In this document: in pieces, positions 1 through 7,257 of the stretch
Position numbering within the stretch: the stretch's first letter is position 1
Layout of the letters: the number at the start of each line of letters is the position of its first letter
NCBI GenBank assembly: GCA_002423205.1
Contig: DIUZ01000001.1
Span: 7,411 to 34,228, forward strand
Length of the DNA: 26,818 bases
Reading direction: 5' to 3'
From: Micavibrio sp. UBA6145
GTDB taxonomy: Bacteria; Pseudomonadota; Alphaproteobacteria; Micavibrionales; UBA1664
Notes under the pieces: generated by a model
Seen by the model: only the letters and a program-made list of their open reading frames with translations
What the model was told of the DNA's origin: nothing
Database searches by the model: none
Made by a program: the position numbers and the translations under genes

Positions 1-690
1 CAGGGCCGCAACCGCGAGACGCAGGCGATCCTGCCGCTGCGTGGCAAGATCCTCAATGTTGTCTCGGCCAGCCGCGACAAGATCCGCGACAACCAGGAAA
101 TCCAGGACCTGATGCAGGCGATGGGCGTTGCCACCGGCAACGGCTTCAAAATTTCAGATCTGCGCTACGAACGCGTCATCATCATGACCGATGCCGACGT
201 GGACGGCGCGCATATCTCGTCCCTGCTCATCTCGTTCTTTTACACGCAGATGCCTGGCCTGATTGATTCAGGCGCTCTCTACATCGCGTTGCCGCCGCTC
301 TACCGCCTGTCCGCCGGCGGCGTCACCGAGTATGCACGCGACGATGCGCACAAAGAAGAATTGATGAAGACGACCTTCAAGGGGCGTACGAAAGTCGACG
401 TCTCGCGCTTCAAGGGTCTTGGCGAAATGCCGGCGGCCCAGTTGAAAGAAACCACCATGAACCCGAAGACACGCACACTTCTGCGCGTCACGCTGCCGAT
501 CGCCGCCGCTGTCGCGGAATCCATCACCACCGCAGGCTACACCGGTACCAGTGCCCCGACACTGACCACCAGTATCGATCCGCGCCGTGCGGTTGACGAC
601 CTGATCGAAAGCCTGATGGGTAAAAATGCCGATGCCCGCTTTAATTTCATTCAGGCCAATGCCCTGAACGTTACCGAGCTGGATATTTGA
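1..690 (+). CDS. parE: DNA topoisomerase IV subunit B (ParE), C-terminal part
   Basis: The gene enters from the left edge, open in frame from base 1, and ends at TGA 688-690; about 229 C-terminal residues are visible. ParE is the ATPase/TOPRIM subunit of topoisomerase IV, which unlinks daughter chromosomes with ParC. The visible part holds the end of the TOPRIM domain with the acidic metal-binding stretch TDADVDGAH, preceded by a typical QGRNRETQAILPLRGKILNV segment. The conserved tail RFKGLGEMPAAQLKETTMNP follows. The LPLRGKILNV form and compact tail fit ParE rather than GyrB, though the two are close paralogues. Between the RTLLRVTLP motif and the final DDLIESLMGK segment lies a linker of roughly 30 residues that looks longer than usual. 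The stop codon overlaps the -35 box of the next promoter. Confidence 0.9.
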   Translation, partial: QGRNRETQAILPLRGKILNVVSASRDKIRDNQEIQDLMQAMGVATGNGFKISDLRYERVIIMTDADVDGAHISSLLISFFYTQMPGLIDSGALYIALPPLYRLSAGGVTEYARDDAHKEELMKTTFKGRTKVDVSRFKGLGEMPAAQLKETTMNPKTRTLLRVTLPIAAAVAESITTAGYTGTSAPTLTTSIDPRRAVDDLIESLMGKNADARFNFIQANALNVTELDI

Positions 691-715
691 CATAATTAGT
701 AAGCTTTACTAATAT
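687..715 (+). promoter_or_regulatory. Sigma-70-type promoter for the exported protein at 742
   Basis: TTGACA (687-692), a 17-base spacer and TAATAT (710-715) form a good housekeeping promoter. The -35 box overlaps the parE stop codon. The same boxes, spacing and flanks recur at 1325-1353. An 8-bp inverted repeat (695-713) lies between and into the boxes. Confidence 0.6.
695..713. repeat. Perfect 8-bp inverted repeat inside the promoter
   Basis: ATTAGTAA and TTACTAAT face each other across the 3-base spacer GCT. The repeat fills the spacer and covers the first four bases of the -10 box, the classical place for a repressor operator. It could also be a weak hairpin or chance in an AT-rich stretch; no cognate regulator is evident. 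Confidence 0.5.
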
Positions 716-741
716 AACCCAAAACATATATTGGGGATGAT

Positions 742-1296
742 ATGACCAAGGCGACAAACCAGATGAAATTCAAGGCCGCAGCCCTCGCGCTGACCGTGCT
801 GTCCCTCGCCCCGGGCGCGGCGCAGGCACAGCAGACCCCGTCCTATGGCCCTCATGTACAGGTCCAGCCGCAACAGCCGCCTGTATACATCCCCTATGAC
901 CAGCTGCAGCGTCGGTACCCGCAGCAGCAACAACCCGGCTACCCCGGCTATTATCCGCAACAGCCTGGTTACGGCGTGCCGCAAGGCCCCGTCTACGCCA
1001 CCAATGAAGACGCCCTTCTGGGTAATTGCGGTGTCATTTACAACAATGGCAGCATTGTGAACTACGAATGTTCGGTGGGTGCCGCCATGCAACTGCCCCC
1101 CGCCGATACCAGCGGCCCCGTTTGCCAGATCACACGTGGCTCGCGCGCCCGCGACTTTTTCGTGCAATACGCCTGCCAGCAATATCCCGGCGCTACCCGC
1201 AACGGCTACAACCCGCGCCGTGATGATACGCGAGACGACTATTACCGCCGCGATAACGGCCGCAACGAGCGCCGCGGACCGGGCTTCAATAACTGA
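742..1296 (+). CDS. Exported proline/glutamine/tyrosine-rich protein of unknown function
   Basis: A 184-residue protein I do not recognise as a named family. Residues 9-29 form a signal peptide ending in AQA before QQ, so the mature protein is probably periplasmic or surface exposed. Residues 30-85 are low-complexity, rich in Pro, Gln and Tyr (repeats of PGY and PQQ). A compact core at about 90-150 has four cysteines (96, 110, 128, 145), suggesting two disulfides after export. The tail at about 155-184 is very rich in Arg, Asp, Asn and Tyr. ATG 742 follows a GGGGA Shine-Dalgarno; an in-frame ATG at 763 would still leave a signal peptide. It has its own promoter and precedes two lipoproteins of similar style. 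The arrangement suggests a structural envelope role, but this is inference. Confidence 0.75.
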   Translation: MTKATNQMKFKAAALALTVLSLAPGAAQAQQTPSYGPHVQVQPQQPPVYIPYDQLQRRYPQQQQPGYPGYYPQQPGYGVPQGPVYATNEDALLGNCGVIYNNGSIVNYECSVGAAMQLPPADTSGPVCQITRGSRARDFFVQYACQQYPGATRNGYNPRRDDTRDDYYRRDNGRNERRGPGFNN

Positions 1297-1324
1297 CCGC
1301 CAAAGACCAGCGGCACCGAAATAT

Positions 1325-1353
1325 TTGACATTATGTTAAATAAACATTAATAT
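1325..1353 (+). promoter_or_regulatory. Sigma-70-type promoter for the lipoprotein pair at 1380-2368
   Basis: TTGACA (1325-1330), a 17-base spacer and TAATAT (1348-1353). It is nearly the same as the promoter at 687-715, including ATAT before the -35 box and ACCC just after the -10. Transcription would begin about 20 bases before ATG 1380. Confidence 0.6.
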
Positions 1354-1379
1354 GACCCCGTACACACACAGGGAACAAC

Positions 1380-1832
1380 ATGGCTAACAATTTGAAAAAC
1401 AATGTAATTCAAGCGTCCCGCCTGTTTGGCACACTCGCTATTGCTGCCGCCGTAACCGGCTGCGCGACGACGCAAGGCCCCGGTGCCGGTAGTATTGATT
1501 ACAACGCAGCCTCACCCGCTTACAGCAGCATCGAAAACCAGCGCTTTCCCGGCCCGGCCCAACCGCAGCCTTATGGCCGTGGCACCTATCGCCAGCAATG
1601 GACCAACTATACGGTCGTTGATCCGCGCACCGGCAACACGATGAGCTTCCCCGGCTGCTACAACATCATCCGCGAAAATTACATCGACGCTGACGGCACC
1701 GTAAAAATCCGTGACCGCTTCCTGAGCCTGGCCGCCGGCAAAAACGAAACCATGTGTAAACTGACCAACCCGCTGTCCGGCGTTATCGGCGAATTGCCGC
1801 CCGCCACACCGCAACGCCGTTACGGTTACTAA
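1380..1832 (+). CDS. Small lipoprotein of unknown function
   Basis: A 150-residue predicted lipoprotein. The N-terminus has Lys/Arg, a hydrophobic stretch (about residues 16-27) and a lipobox-like VTGC with the acylated Cys near residue 28. No retention signal can be judged, so inner- or outer-membrane placement is open. The mature part begins with a Gly/Ser/Pro/Tyr-rich linker and carries a core from about residue 65 (TNYTVVDPRTGNTMSFPGCY) to 140, with two further cysteines. ATG 1380 has AGGGA about six bases upstream. It is followed after 11 bases by another lipoprotein on the same strand, with no terminator between, so the two are probably co-transcribed. The family is not recognised. Confidence 0.75.
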   Translation: MANNLKNNVIQASRLFGTLAIAAAVTGCATTQGPGAGSIDYNAASPAYSSIENQRFPGPAQPQPYGRGTYRQQWTNYTVVDPRTGNTMSFPGCYNIIRENYIDADGTVKIRDRFLSLAAGKNETMCKLTNPLSGVIGELPPATPQRRYGY

Positions 1833-1843
1833 GGATCCACCCC

Positions 1844-2368
1844 ATGCGCCACAACACCAAAGCAGTCATCGCTCTCAGCTTCGCTTCTGCCGTCCTTGCC
1901 GGCTGCGCCAATAATCCCGATGCCCGTTACGCCAATGCGAACGGCGATATCTATGCCGCGCACCCCGGCGTCAACGCCACGGTCGGCGCGCCACTGCCCA
2001 CGTCACGCAGCACTGGTCTGGTGACCAAGGGCCAGGAAGTGCGCTACCGCATTAAAAACACCGCTGGCGTGGTTGTCTCTGATTACGTGCACACCATCAT
2101 TCCAGCAATCCGCCCGTCCAATGAAAGACCGCGCCCGCTGGGTTTCTGCTTTAATGAAATCCCGATCACCCGCCCCGGCTATAATGCGGCAACGGGCAAT
2201 CATGACGGCGTAAATCTTCTCGTAGGCGTCACGACGCGCCCGGCCTATTGCACCGGTGGCGATCCATACAGCTATGCCCAGAATTCGTTCTCACCCTACG
2301 GCCCACCGATCTACAATCCGCAGACCGGCAGCTATATCGGCGCATCACGCGATTTCGCGCCGCGCTAA
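1844..2368 (+). CDS. Small lipoprotein of unknown function
   Basis: A 174-residue lipoprotein with a clean signal (Lys6, hydrophobic run, lipobox LAGC with Cys at 21). The mature part contains a segment around residues 55-85 (GLVTKGQEVRYRIKN then VVVSDYVHTI) that looks like beta strands, and two cysteines at about 102 and 136 that could form a disulfide. The C-terminus is rich in Tyr, Pro, Ser and Asn. It lies 11 bases after the preceding lipoprotein, with which it probably forms an operon. It converges on lptD with about 21 bases between stop codons and no obvious terminator. I do not recognise the family; context suggests a cell-envelope function only in a general way. Confidence 0.75.
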   Translation: MRHNTKAVIALSFASAVLAGCANNPDARYANANGDIYAAHPGVNATVGAPLPTSRSTGLVTKGQEVRYRIKNTAGVVVSDYVHTIIPAIRPSNERPRPLGFCFNEIPITRPGYNAATGNHDGVNLLVGVTTRPAYCTGGDPYSYAQNSFSPYGPPIYNPQTGSYIGASRDFAPR

Positions 2369-2389
2369 ATCACACTGGTTTAAAAGAAA

Positions 2390-4843
2390 TCAGATATCGT
2401 CGTCTTCGGGGGCATCGCCTTTGGACTTGTAAGCCTTGGTTGCATACTCCCCAAGGTTTTTCAGACCAACACGCATCATGACGGTCGTATCCTGCACACC
2501 CGACGTTTCATCCGCCAGGTAACGATCCGCCGTCAGCGAAACGTCATAGCATTCATGCGTGTAATTGACCGTGAAGATCGAACGGCGCAGGCCGCGTTCC
2601 GTCTCAACATTCGACAGATCGTAAATCGCATCACCGCGCAGCGACCACGCATCGCTCAGCAATACCGTTGAACCAAGGCGCACCTGTTCGCGGCTGTTCG
2701 GGTATTCCGTCCCTCGCGCGCCGGCGGCATAAAGATAATAACCATCAAGCGCAACATCGCCCCATTGGGTCTGCGCATACAATTCATGACGCTCCGACGC
2801 CAGCGTGTCTGAATCCACCTGGAAACGATACGACAGGTCGTGCTTGCCGTTGTCAAACGACGCGCCCACGGCACCGACATAATCGCTGGAACGCTCCTCA
2901 AGACCTGAACCGTTCGGAAAATCGTTTTCGTTATTATCAAAGAAATTATAGCTCTGCCCCAGGAACGATGTCAGACGTCCGCCCGAGTAATTATAAAGGC
3001 CGGCCTTCAGGCCATATGCCACGTGCGACTGGTCTTCGACGCGGTCCAGACCAGTAAAGCGGTTGCCATCCAGAATGTTGGTGGCATCCAGTTGCACGTC
3101 TTGTGAATCTTCGTTGGGTATCTTGATGGAATTGCTGACATCAGGCGCGGCATACACAGTGGCGACCGGCTCAAGCTTGATCTGGTACTTGTCAAAGCTG
3201 GACTTCATCGGGTACGAGGCCGTCAGCTGCACATTGGGAATGAAACGCCCCAACTGCTGATTTTCATCGTAAGCCGCATTCATCGAATGCGCGACCGAAT
3301 TGGTCACGACATAACCGTCCACGCGCGCGCCGACTTCGGAATCCAGCACCAGCCCTAGCGGCGCAATATCGCGGCGGCCCCATGACGCACGGCTGCTGGC
3401 GCGCCACATATCCTGGCCGTTGCCATCACGCGCAAGGGACAGGATCGACGCATCAACATCCCAGCGTCCGCCCAGAAGACCGTTCGGATTACCCAGCCAT
3501 TCGCCTTCCGCATAGGGAAGAATATTCGGCTGGTCCACCTTGGTGGTACGCAGATCCTGGAAAGCCTCGGCCTTTATAATAGCGTAATCGCGGTCTTCAA
3601 AACGCTCGGCATAGATGTCGTTATCAAGGATGTAGTCATCCGAGAACGCATACTGACGCAGATATTGCTCATCCGTCGTCAGATTGATATCAGCACGTGC
3701 ACGCCAGTTACGATTGATGTCCCAGCCACCTTTACCGAAGATGTGGCCGCGCACTTCGTCATCTTTACTGACAGCGGCACCGGCAACGGAATCCGTACGA
3801 CCCGAGCTTGTGATCGACGCATCACTTTCGAAATAAGCGTTTTCCCAGCGTTTGCGGAATTCATTGCGCAGAAGCGCATTTTGTTTGGTCGTCGGCATGA
3901 CGGTGAACGTCGTGTCCGTGGACGGTGAAATCGCCCAGTAATACGGCTGCGCAAGGAAACCGCCCAGTTCGCTGTTGTAACCGAAAGATGGTGTCAGAAG
4001 ACCCGACTTCTGCTCAATCGAGCCGTCCGGGTGTGAAAAATACGGCGTGTAAAACACCGGCACCGGCCCTGCCTGCAACCATGCATGGCGGTACACGACG
4101 CGGTGCTCATCCTTGCGTAATTCGACTTCCTTGGCATGCAACTGCCACGGGGGGCGCTTGGTCGGATCTTCTGCGCACGCGACGCACGCGGTATAAGTCG
4201 CGTCCTTCATGCGGTAGCGCATTTCAGATTCTTTTTCGCCCTGCCTGGCCCAGATGCGGGACCCGTCAGCCAGCGTCGTAAACAGACTGTTGACCAGCCC
4301 GCGGCGCATTTTGTCAGACAATTCGACCGACTGCGCATTGTGCACATCGCCGGATACATCGCGAATGACAACATTGCCTTCGGCAGATGCGAAATCGTCT
4401 TTCAGATTATAGACAACCTTGTCCGCCCGAAGCGTGCGTCCTTCCTGAACCAGCTCGACATTTCCCTTCAGGGTCACGATACGGCTGACCTGGTCGTAAT
4501 CAACCGCGTCAGCCGCGTAATCAACCGGCGATGGCTGTTGTTTCTGAGATGCGGCGGGCGCAGCGGGCGCAGTCGTCGGAACCGACGGTTTTTCTGCGGG
4601 CATGACGGCCTGCACCGGTGGCTTATTGGTTTTGGTATAGGGCGGCTGCGTCGGTATGGCAGCAGGTGCGTTTTGTGCGGCGCTCTGCGCCTGCGCGACG
4701 ACGATATCTTCGTCTGTCGGGTTGGCCATCAGCACCGATTCCGGATCGTAATTACCCGCGCGCGCGCCGGCGTTCAGTGCCATCGCGCTGCCCGAAGCCA
4801 GTAACATCATGAAAAACAAACGTGAAATGCGCACAGAACCCAT
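2390..4843 (-). CDS. lptD: LPS-assembly protein LptD (outer-membrane LPS translocon)
   Basis: LptD is the beta-barrel that, with the lipoprotein LptE, inserts lipopolysaccharide into the outer leaflet of the outer membrane. With ATG 4843 the protein is 817 residues with signal peptide GSVRISRLFFMMLLASGSAM and cleavage near ARA. An upstream in-frame TTG at 4900 would add 19 residues and is less likely. A Pro/Ala/Gln-rich linker of about 80 residues follows. Next comes an OstA/LptA-like jellyroll (DYDQVSRIVTLKGNVELVQEGRTLRADKVVY) and then the barrel, opened by the typical PVFYTPYFSHPDGSIEQKSGLLTPSFGYNSELG. Three cysteines are visible: C220 and C223 in a CxxC, and C765 near the end. Escherichia coli uses four in two disulfides. 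The gene follows the helicase by 85 bases and is not next to surA or pdxA. Confidence 0.9.
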   Translation of the reverse strand: MGSVRISRLFFMMLLASGSAMALNAGARAGNYDPESVLMANPTDEDIVVAQAQSAAQNAPAAIPTQPPYTKTNKPPVQAVMPAEKPSVPTTAPAAPAASQKQQPSPVDYAADAVDYDQVSRIVTLKGNVELVQEGRTLRADKVVYNLKDDFASAEGNVVIRDVSGDVHNAQSVELSDKMRRGLVNSLFTTLADGSRIWARQGEKESEMRYRMKDATYTACVACAEDPTKRPPWQLHAKEVELRKDEHRVVYRHAWLQAGPVPVFYTPYFSHPDGSIEQKSGLLTPSFGYNSELGGFLAQPYYWAISPSTDTTFTVMPTTKQNALLRNEFRKRWENAYFESDASITSSGRTDSVAGAAVSKDDEVRGHIFGKGGWDINRNWRARADINLTTDEQYLRQYAFSDDYILDNDIYAERFEDRDYAIIKAEAFQDLRTTKVDQPNILPYAEGEWLGNPNGLLGGRWDVDASILSLARDGNGQDMWRASSRASWGRRDIAPLGLVLDSEVGARVDGYVVTNSVAHSMNAAYDENQQLGRFIPNVQLTASYPMKSSFDKYQIKLEPVATVYAAPDVSNSIKIPNEDSQDVQLDATNILDGNRFTGLDRVEDQSHVAYGLKAGLYNYSGGRLTSFLGQSYNFFDNNENDFPNGSGLEERSSDYVGAVGASFDNGKHDLSYRFQVDSDTLASERHELYAQTQWGDVALDGYYLYAAGARGTEYPNSREQVRLGSTVLLSDAWSLRGDAIYDLSNVETERGLRRSIFTVNYTHECYDVSLTADRYLADETSGVQDTTVMMRVGLKNLGEYATKAYKSKGDAPEDDDI

Positions 4844-4928
4844 CGGCGAATCAGGAATTGACCCAGCAACAAGTCTTACAGCGGGCGACTCACCCGTCAA
4901 TCCATCAGGATAGGTTTATAAGGGGATA

Positions 4929-6305
4929 TTAACCCTTGCCGCCGCGCATAAAGGACGGCAGATGATCGCCAAATCCCGGTGCGGAATCAGTGGCTTCTGC
5001 ATCATTGTTGATACGCGGCTGCGGACGGCCCTGCTGCTGGCGGGGCTGTTCAGGCTGACGTTCACGCGGCTGCGCTTTCGGGCGTTCGGTACGCGGCGCA
5101 CGCTCTGCACGCGGTGCGCGTTCGGCACGGGCCGGACGCTCGCTGCGCTCAGAACGGTCAGCCTGCTCAACAGCCTGACCCTCCATGCGCGGCAATGCCT
5201 TGCCGATCATTTTTTCAATGGCCGAAACCAGCTTGTCGTCATCACTCGTGGCCAGCGTAAACGACTGGCCGGTTTTACCCGCGCGGCCTGTACGGCCGAT
5301 GCGGTGGATATAATCTTCTGCGTTGAACGGCACATCGTAATTGAACACGTGGCTCACGCCTGAAATGTCCAGGCCGCGCGCGGCGACATCGGAACAGATC
5401 ATGATGGACACTTTACCGTCTTTAAAATCCTGAAGCGTCTGCGTGCGTGCCGATTGCGGCATGTCGCCGTGCAGCGGCGCAGCCGAAACACCCTGTTGCG
5501 ACAGAAAGCGTGCCAGCGTGCTGACATCTTTTTTGCGATTGCAGAACACGAACGCATTGACCACACCGACGGCTTCGTCGCGGATCAGTTTTAACAGCAG
5601 GCGTTCTTTATCGCGATTAGACTTAACCATCACAAGATTTTGCGAAACGTTTTCTGCCGGCGATGATTGCGGCGTCACCGAAACGGTACGCGCATTGCTC
5701 ATCAGGTTTTTGGCCAGTTTCTCAATCGGCCCCGGCATCGTGGCCGAGAAAAGCAGCGTTTGACGGATCGGCGGCACCATTTTCATGATGCGCTCAATAT
5801 CCGGAATGAAGCCCATGTCCAGCATACGGTCCGCTTCGTCGATCACCAGAACCTTGATGTCGTTCAGCAACACGTTACCGCGTTCAAACAGGTCAAGCAG
5901 ACGACCCGGCGTTGCGATCAGAACATCAACACCACGCGCCAGAAGGCTGGTCTGCTGGTCCATGCCGACACCACCGACGATCAGGCATTTGGAGAGCGAT
6001 GCGTATTTGCCGTATTTGTCGAAGTTTTCTGCAATCTGTGCAGCCAGTTCGCGCGTCGGTGTCAAAATCAATGCGCGGGGCATGCGGGCCTTGGAGACGC
6101 CGCCGGCCAGAATTTCAATCATGGGCAAGGTAAAGCTTGCCGTCTTACCGGTGCCGGTACGGGCAATGCCAATCACGTCGCGGGCCTGAAGGATCCACGG
6201 GATGGCTTTCTGCTGAATTTCGGTCGGGATCGTGTAGCCGGCTTCGGAAACAGCGCGAAGGAGGTTCTCGGACAGGCCGAGATTTTCAAAGGTATAGTCA
6301 CTCAT
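4929..6305 (-). CDS. DEAD-box ATP-dependent RNA helicase (RhlE-like)
   Basis: A 458-residue cytoplasmic RNA helicase with all superfamily 2 motifs in order. These are the Q motif (FENLGLSENL, then PTEIQQKAIP), motif I ARTGTGKT (48-55), Ia PTRELAAQ, Ib TPGRL, II DEAD (156-159), III SAT (187-189), the IV region VFCNRKKD, V DVAARGLDIS and VI HRIGRTGRAG. The tail from about residue 380 is a low-complexity Arg/Glu/Pro/Gln-rich extension with RAERAPR-type repeats, typical of RNA-binding tails in RhlE-like enzymes. Such proteins remodel RNA in ribosome assembly, cold adaptation and RNA decay; which role applies here cannot be told. lptD follows on the same strand without an evident terminator, so the two may share a transcript. 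Confidence 0.93.
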   Translation of the reverse strand: MSDYTFENLGLSENLLRAVSEAGYTIPTEIQQKAIPWILQARDVIGIARTGTGKTASFTLPMIEILAGGVSKARMPRALILTPTRELAAQIAENFDKYGKYASLSKCLIVGGVGMDQQTSLLARGVDVLIATPGRLLDLFERGNVLLNDIKVLVIDEADRMLDMGFIPDIERIMKMVPPIRQTLLFSATMPGPIEKLAKNLMSNARTVSVTPQSSPAENVSQNLVMVKSNRDKERLLLKLIRDEAVGVVNAFVFCNRKKDVSTLARFLSQQGVSAAPLHGDMPQSARTQTLQDFKDGKVSIMICSDVAARGLDISGVSHVFNYDVPFNAEDYIHRIGRTGRAGKTGQSFTLATSDDDKLVSAIEKMIGKALPRMEGQAVEQADRSERSERPARAERAPRAERAPRTERPKAQPRERQPEQPRQQQGRPQPRINNDAEATDSAPGFGDHLPSFMRGGKG

Positions 6306-6359
6306 TTGCCGGGATCATAACGGTTTCCCCGCAAAGTGCAACTTTTCTAAAGAGGGGCG

Positions 6360-6394
6360 TTTTAAAGACAAAAAGGGCGGGCTGAAGCCCACCC
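6360..6394 (-). terminator. Rho-independent terminator of the 46-residue gene
   Basis: On the minus strand, GGGTGGGC and GCCCGCCC form an 8-bp stem (one G-U pair) around the loop TTCA, followed at once by TTTTTGTCTTT. It lies about 50 bases past the stop codon at 6447 and ends a few tens of bases before the helicase start. Confidence 0.85.
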
Positions 6395-6405
6395 TGCTTG
6401 CCTTG

Positions 6406-6449
6406 TAATCTAAGGGATTACGCGTTTTAACACGCAATCCTTCAGATTA
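6406..6449 (-). repeat. Long imperfect stem-loop at the stop codon of the 46-residue gene
   Basis: Outer arms TAATCT/AGATTA, a middle GGATT/AATCC and an inner GCGT/ACGC close on a 6-base loop. Mismatches and a 2-base bulge interrupt the stem. It overlaps the stop codon (6447-6449) and lies just before the terminator hairpin. It may stabilise the mRNA 3' end. Confidence 0.6.
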
Positions 6450-6587
6450 CTCGCCGCGTGAAGGCGACGACGAACGGTCGCTTTCAGACTTGCGCGACGG
6501 GTCGCGGTCTGCCTGGTTGCGGTCCTGAGACTGACCAGCTTGGTCCTGGCGTTTCTCTTGGGGATTTGTTTGCTGATTATTCGGCAT
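6447..6587 (-). CDS. 46-residue, extremely hydrophilic small protein (putative stress protein)
   Basis: ATG 6587-6585 is preceded by TAGGAGG with ideal spacing, the strongest ribosome site seen in the window, and the frame runs to TAA at 6449-6447. The product starts MPNNQQTNPQ and ends SSSPSRGE. It has 8 Gln, 8 Ser, 6 Arg, 5 Asp and 4 Asn, and no Ile, Leu, Val, Cys or aromatic residue, so it must be intrinsically disordered. Short Gln/Asp/Arg-rich proteins of this style are common hypothetical genes in alphaproteobacteria. An EcfG-type promoter lies 49 bases upstream and a clean terminator downstream, so it is a single-gene transcript. A hydrophilin-like stress role is inferred from composition and promoter; no biochemical function is known to me. 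Confidence 0.8.
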   Translation of the reverse strand: MPNNQQTNPQEKRQDQAGQSQDRNQADRDPSRKSESDRSSSPSRGE

Positions 6588-6635
6588 ATAGCCCTCCTAA
6601 AGTTACCACCCGAGTGATTTCGGATGCATCAAGTC

Positions 6636-6661
6636 AACGGGCAAAACCTGAGTCCCGTTCC
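6636..6661 (-). promoter_or_regulatory. EcfG-type (general stress response) promoter
   Basis: On the minus strand GGAAC (6661-6657), 17 bases, then CGTT (6639-6636). This matches the alphaproteobacterial sigma-EcfG consensus GGAAC-N16-17-CGTT. The start codon of the 46-residue gene is 49 bases further on, leaving room for a leader of about 40 bases with the TAGGAGG site. Confidence 0.65.
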
Positions 6662-6849
6662 ACCCCAAAAAACCACTTTCTTTGTGCGCTAAAGCGCCAC
6701 GCATGAGCCGACGCATTTTTTATACGCACGACAACGGCTTACATGAAATGCGTCTGAAATTAAGCCAGGTTAAAAACCATGCATCAATCATCCAGTTAAT
6801 GGCGGGAATGCCCTATGGAATAAATGGCTTTCATTGCTACATTATATAT

Positions 6850-7257
6850 ATGACTGACGACACCATCATCGATGCCTTCCTCAAAACGGCAAAGACCATT
6901 GCCGTAATCGGCGCATCCGCCGATCCGTCCCGTTCCAGCAACGGCGTCATGGGCGCATTGCAACGTTCCGGCTATCGCTGCATTCCCGTGAACCCGAATG
7001 AGAGCGAGATACTCGGCGAAACCTGCTATCCCGATCTGGCCAGCATCCCCGCCGATATTGATATCGATATTGTCGATGTTTTCCGCCGCGCTGAATTCAC
7101 GCCCGCCATCGCGCAGGAAGCCGTGGACCGCAGGGCCAAATGCCTGTGGCTGCAACTCGGCGTGGTCAATGACGAAGCCATGAAAATCGCGGGGGATGCG
7201 GGTTTATTGACCGTTCAGGACGAATGCCTGGCCGTCGTTGTCAGGACCTTGCGGTAG
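6850..7257 (+). CDS. CoA-binding domain protein (YccU-like)
   Basis: A 135-residue single-domain protein with the Rossmann-like CoA-binding fold. It shows the hallmark IAVIGASADPSRSSNGVMGALQRSGYRCIPVNPNESEILGE near residues 15-57 in shorter pieces, then DIDIVDVFRR and LWLQLGVVNDEA. This family shares the CoA-binding domain of succinyl-CoA synthetase, but its cellular role is largely undefined. ATG 6850 is chosen because homologues begin just before this helix. The frame stays open upstream (to ATG 6682), but that part has no family resemblance and there is no good Shine-Dalgarno at any candidate start. The last 17 bases overlap the end of the convergent RND transporter gene. The 262 bases upstream (6588-6849) hold the stress promoter of the opposite gene and nothing else I can call. 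Confidence 0.85.
   Translation: MTDDTIIDAFLKTAKTIAVIGASADPSRSSNGVMGALQRSGYRCIPVNPNESEILGETCYPDLASIPADIDIDIVDVFRRAEFTPAIAQEAVDRRAKCLWLQLGVVNDEAMKIAGDAGLLTVQDECLAVVVRTLR

Noticed and set aside
4136..4804. 222-codon plus-strand frame opposite lptD
   Set aside because: Antisense shadow with low-complexity Arg-rich translation and no start signals.
6683..6699. Short hairpin GCGC-TAAA-GCGC upstream of the CoA-binding gene
   Set aside because: Four-base-pair core and no T-run immediately after it on either strand; not a convincing terminator or operator.
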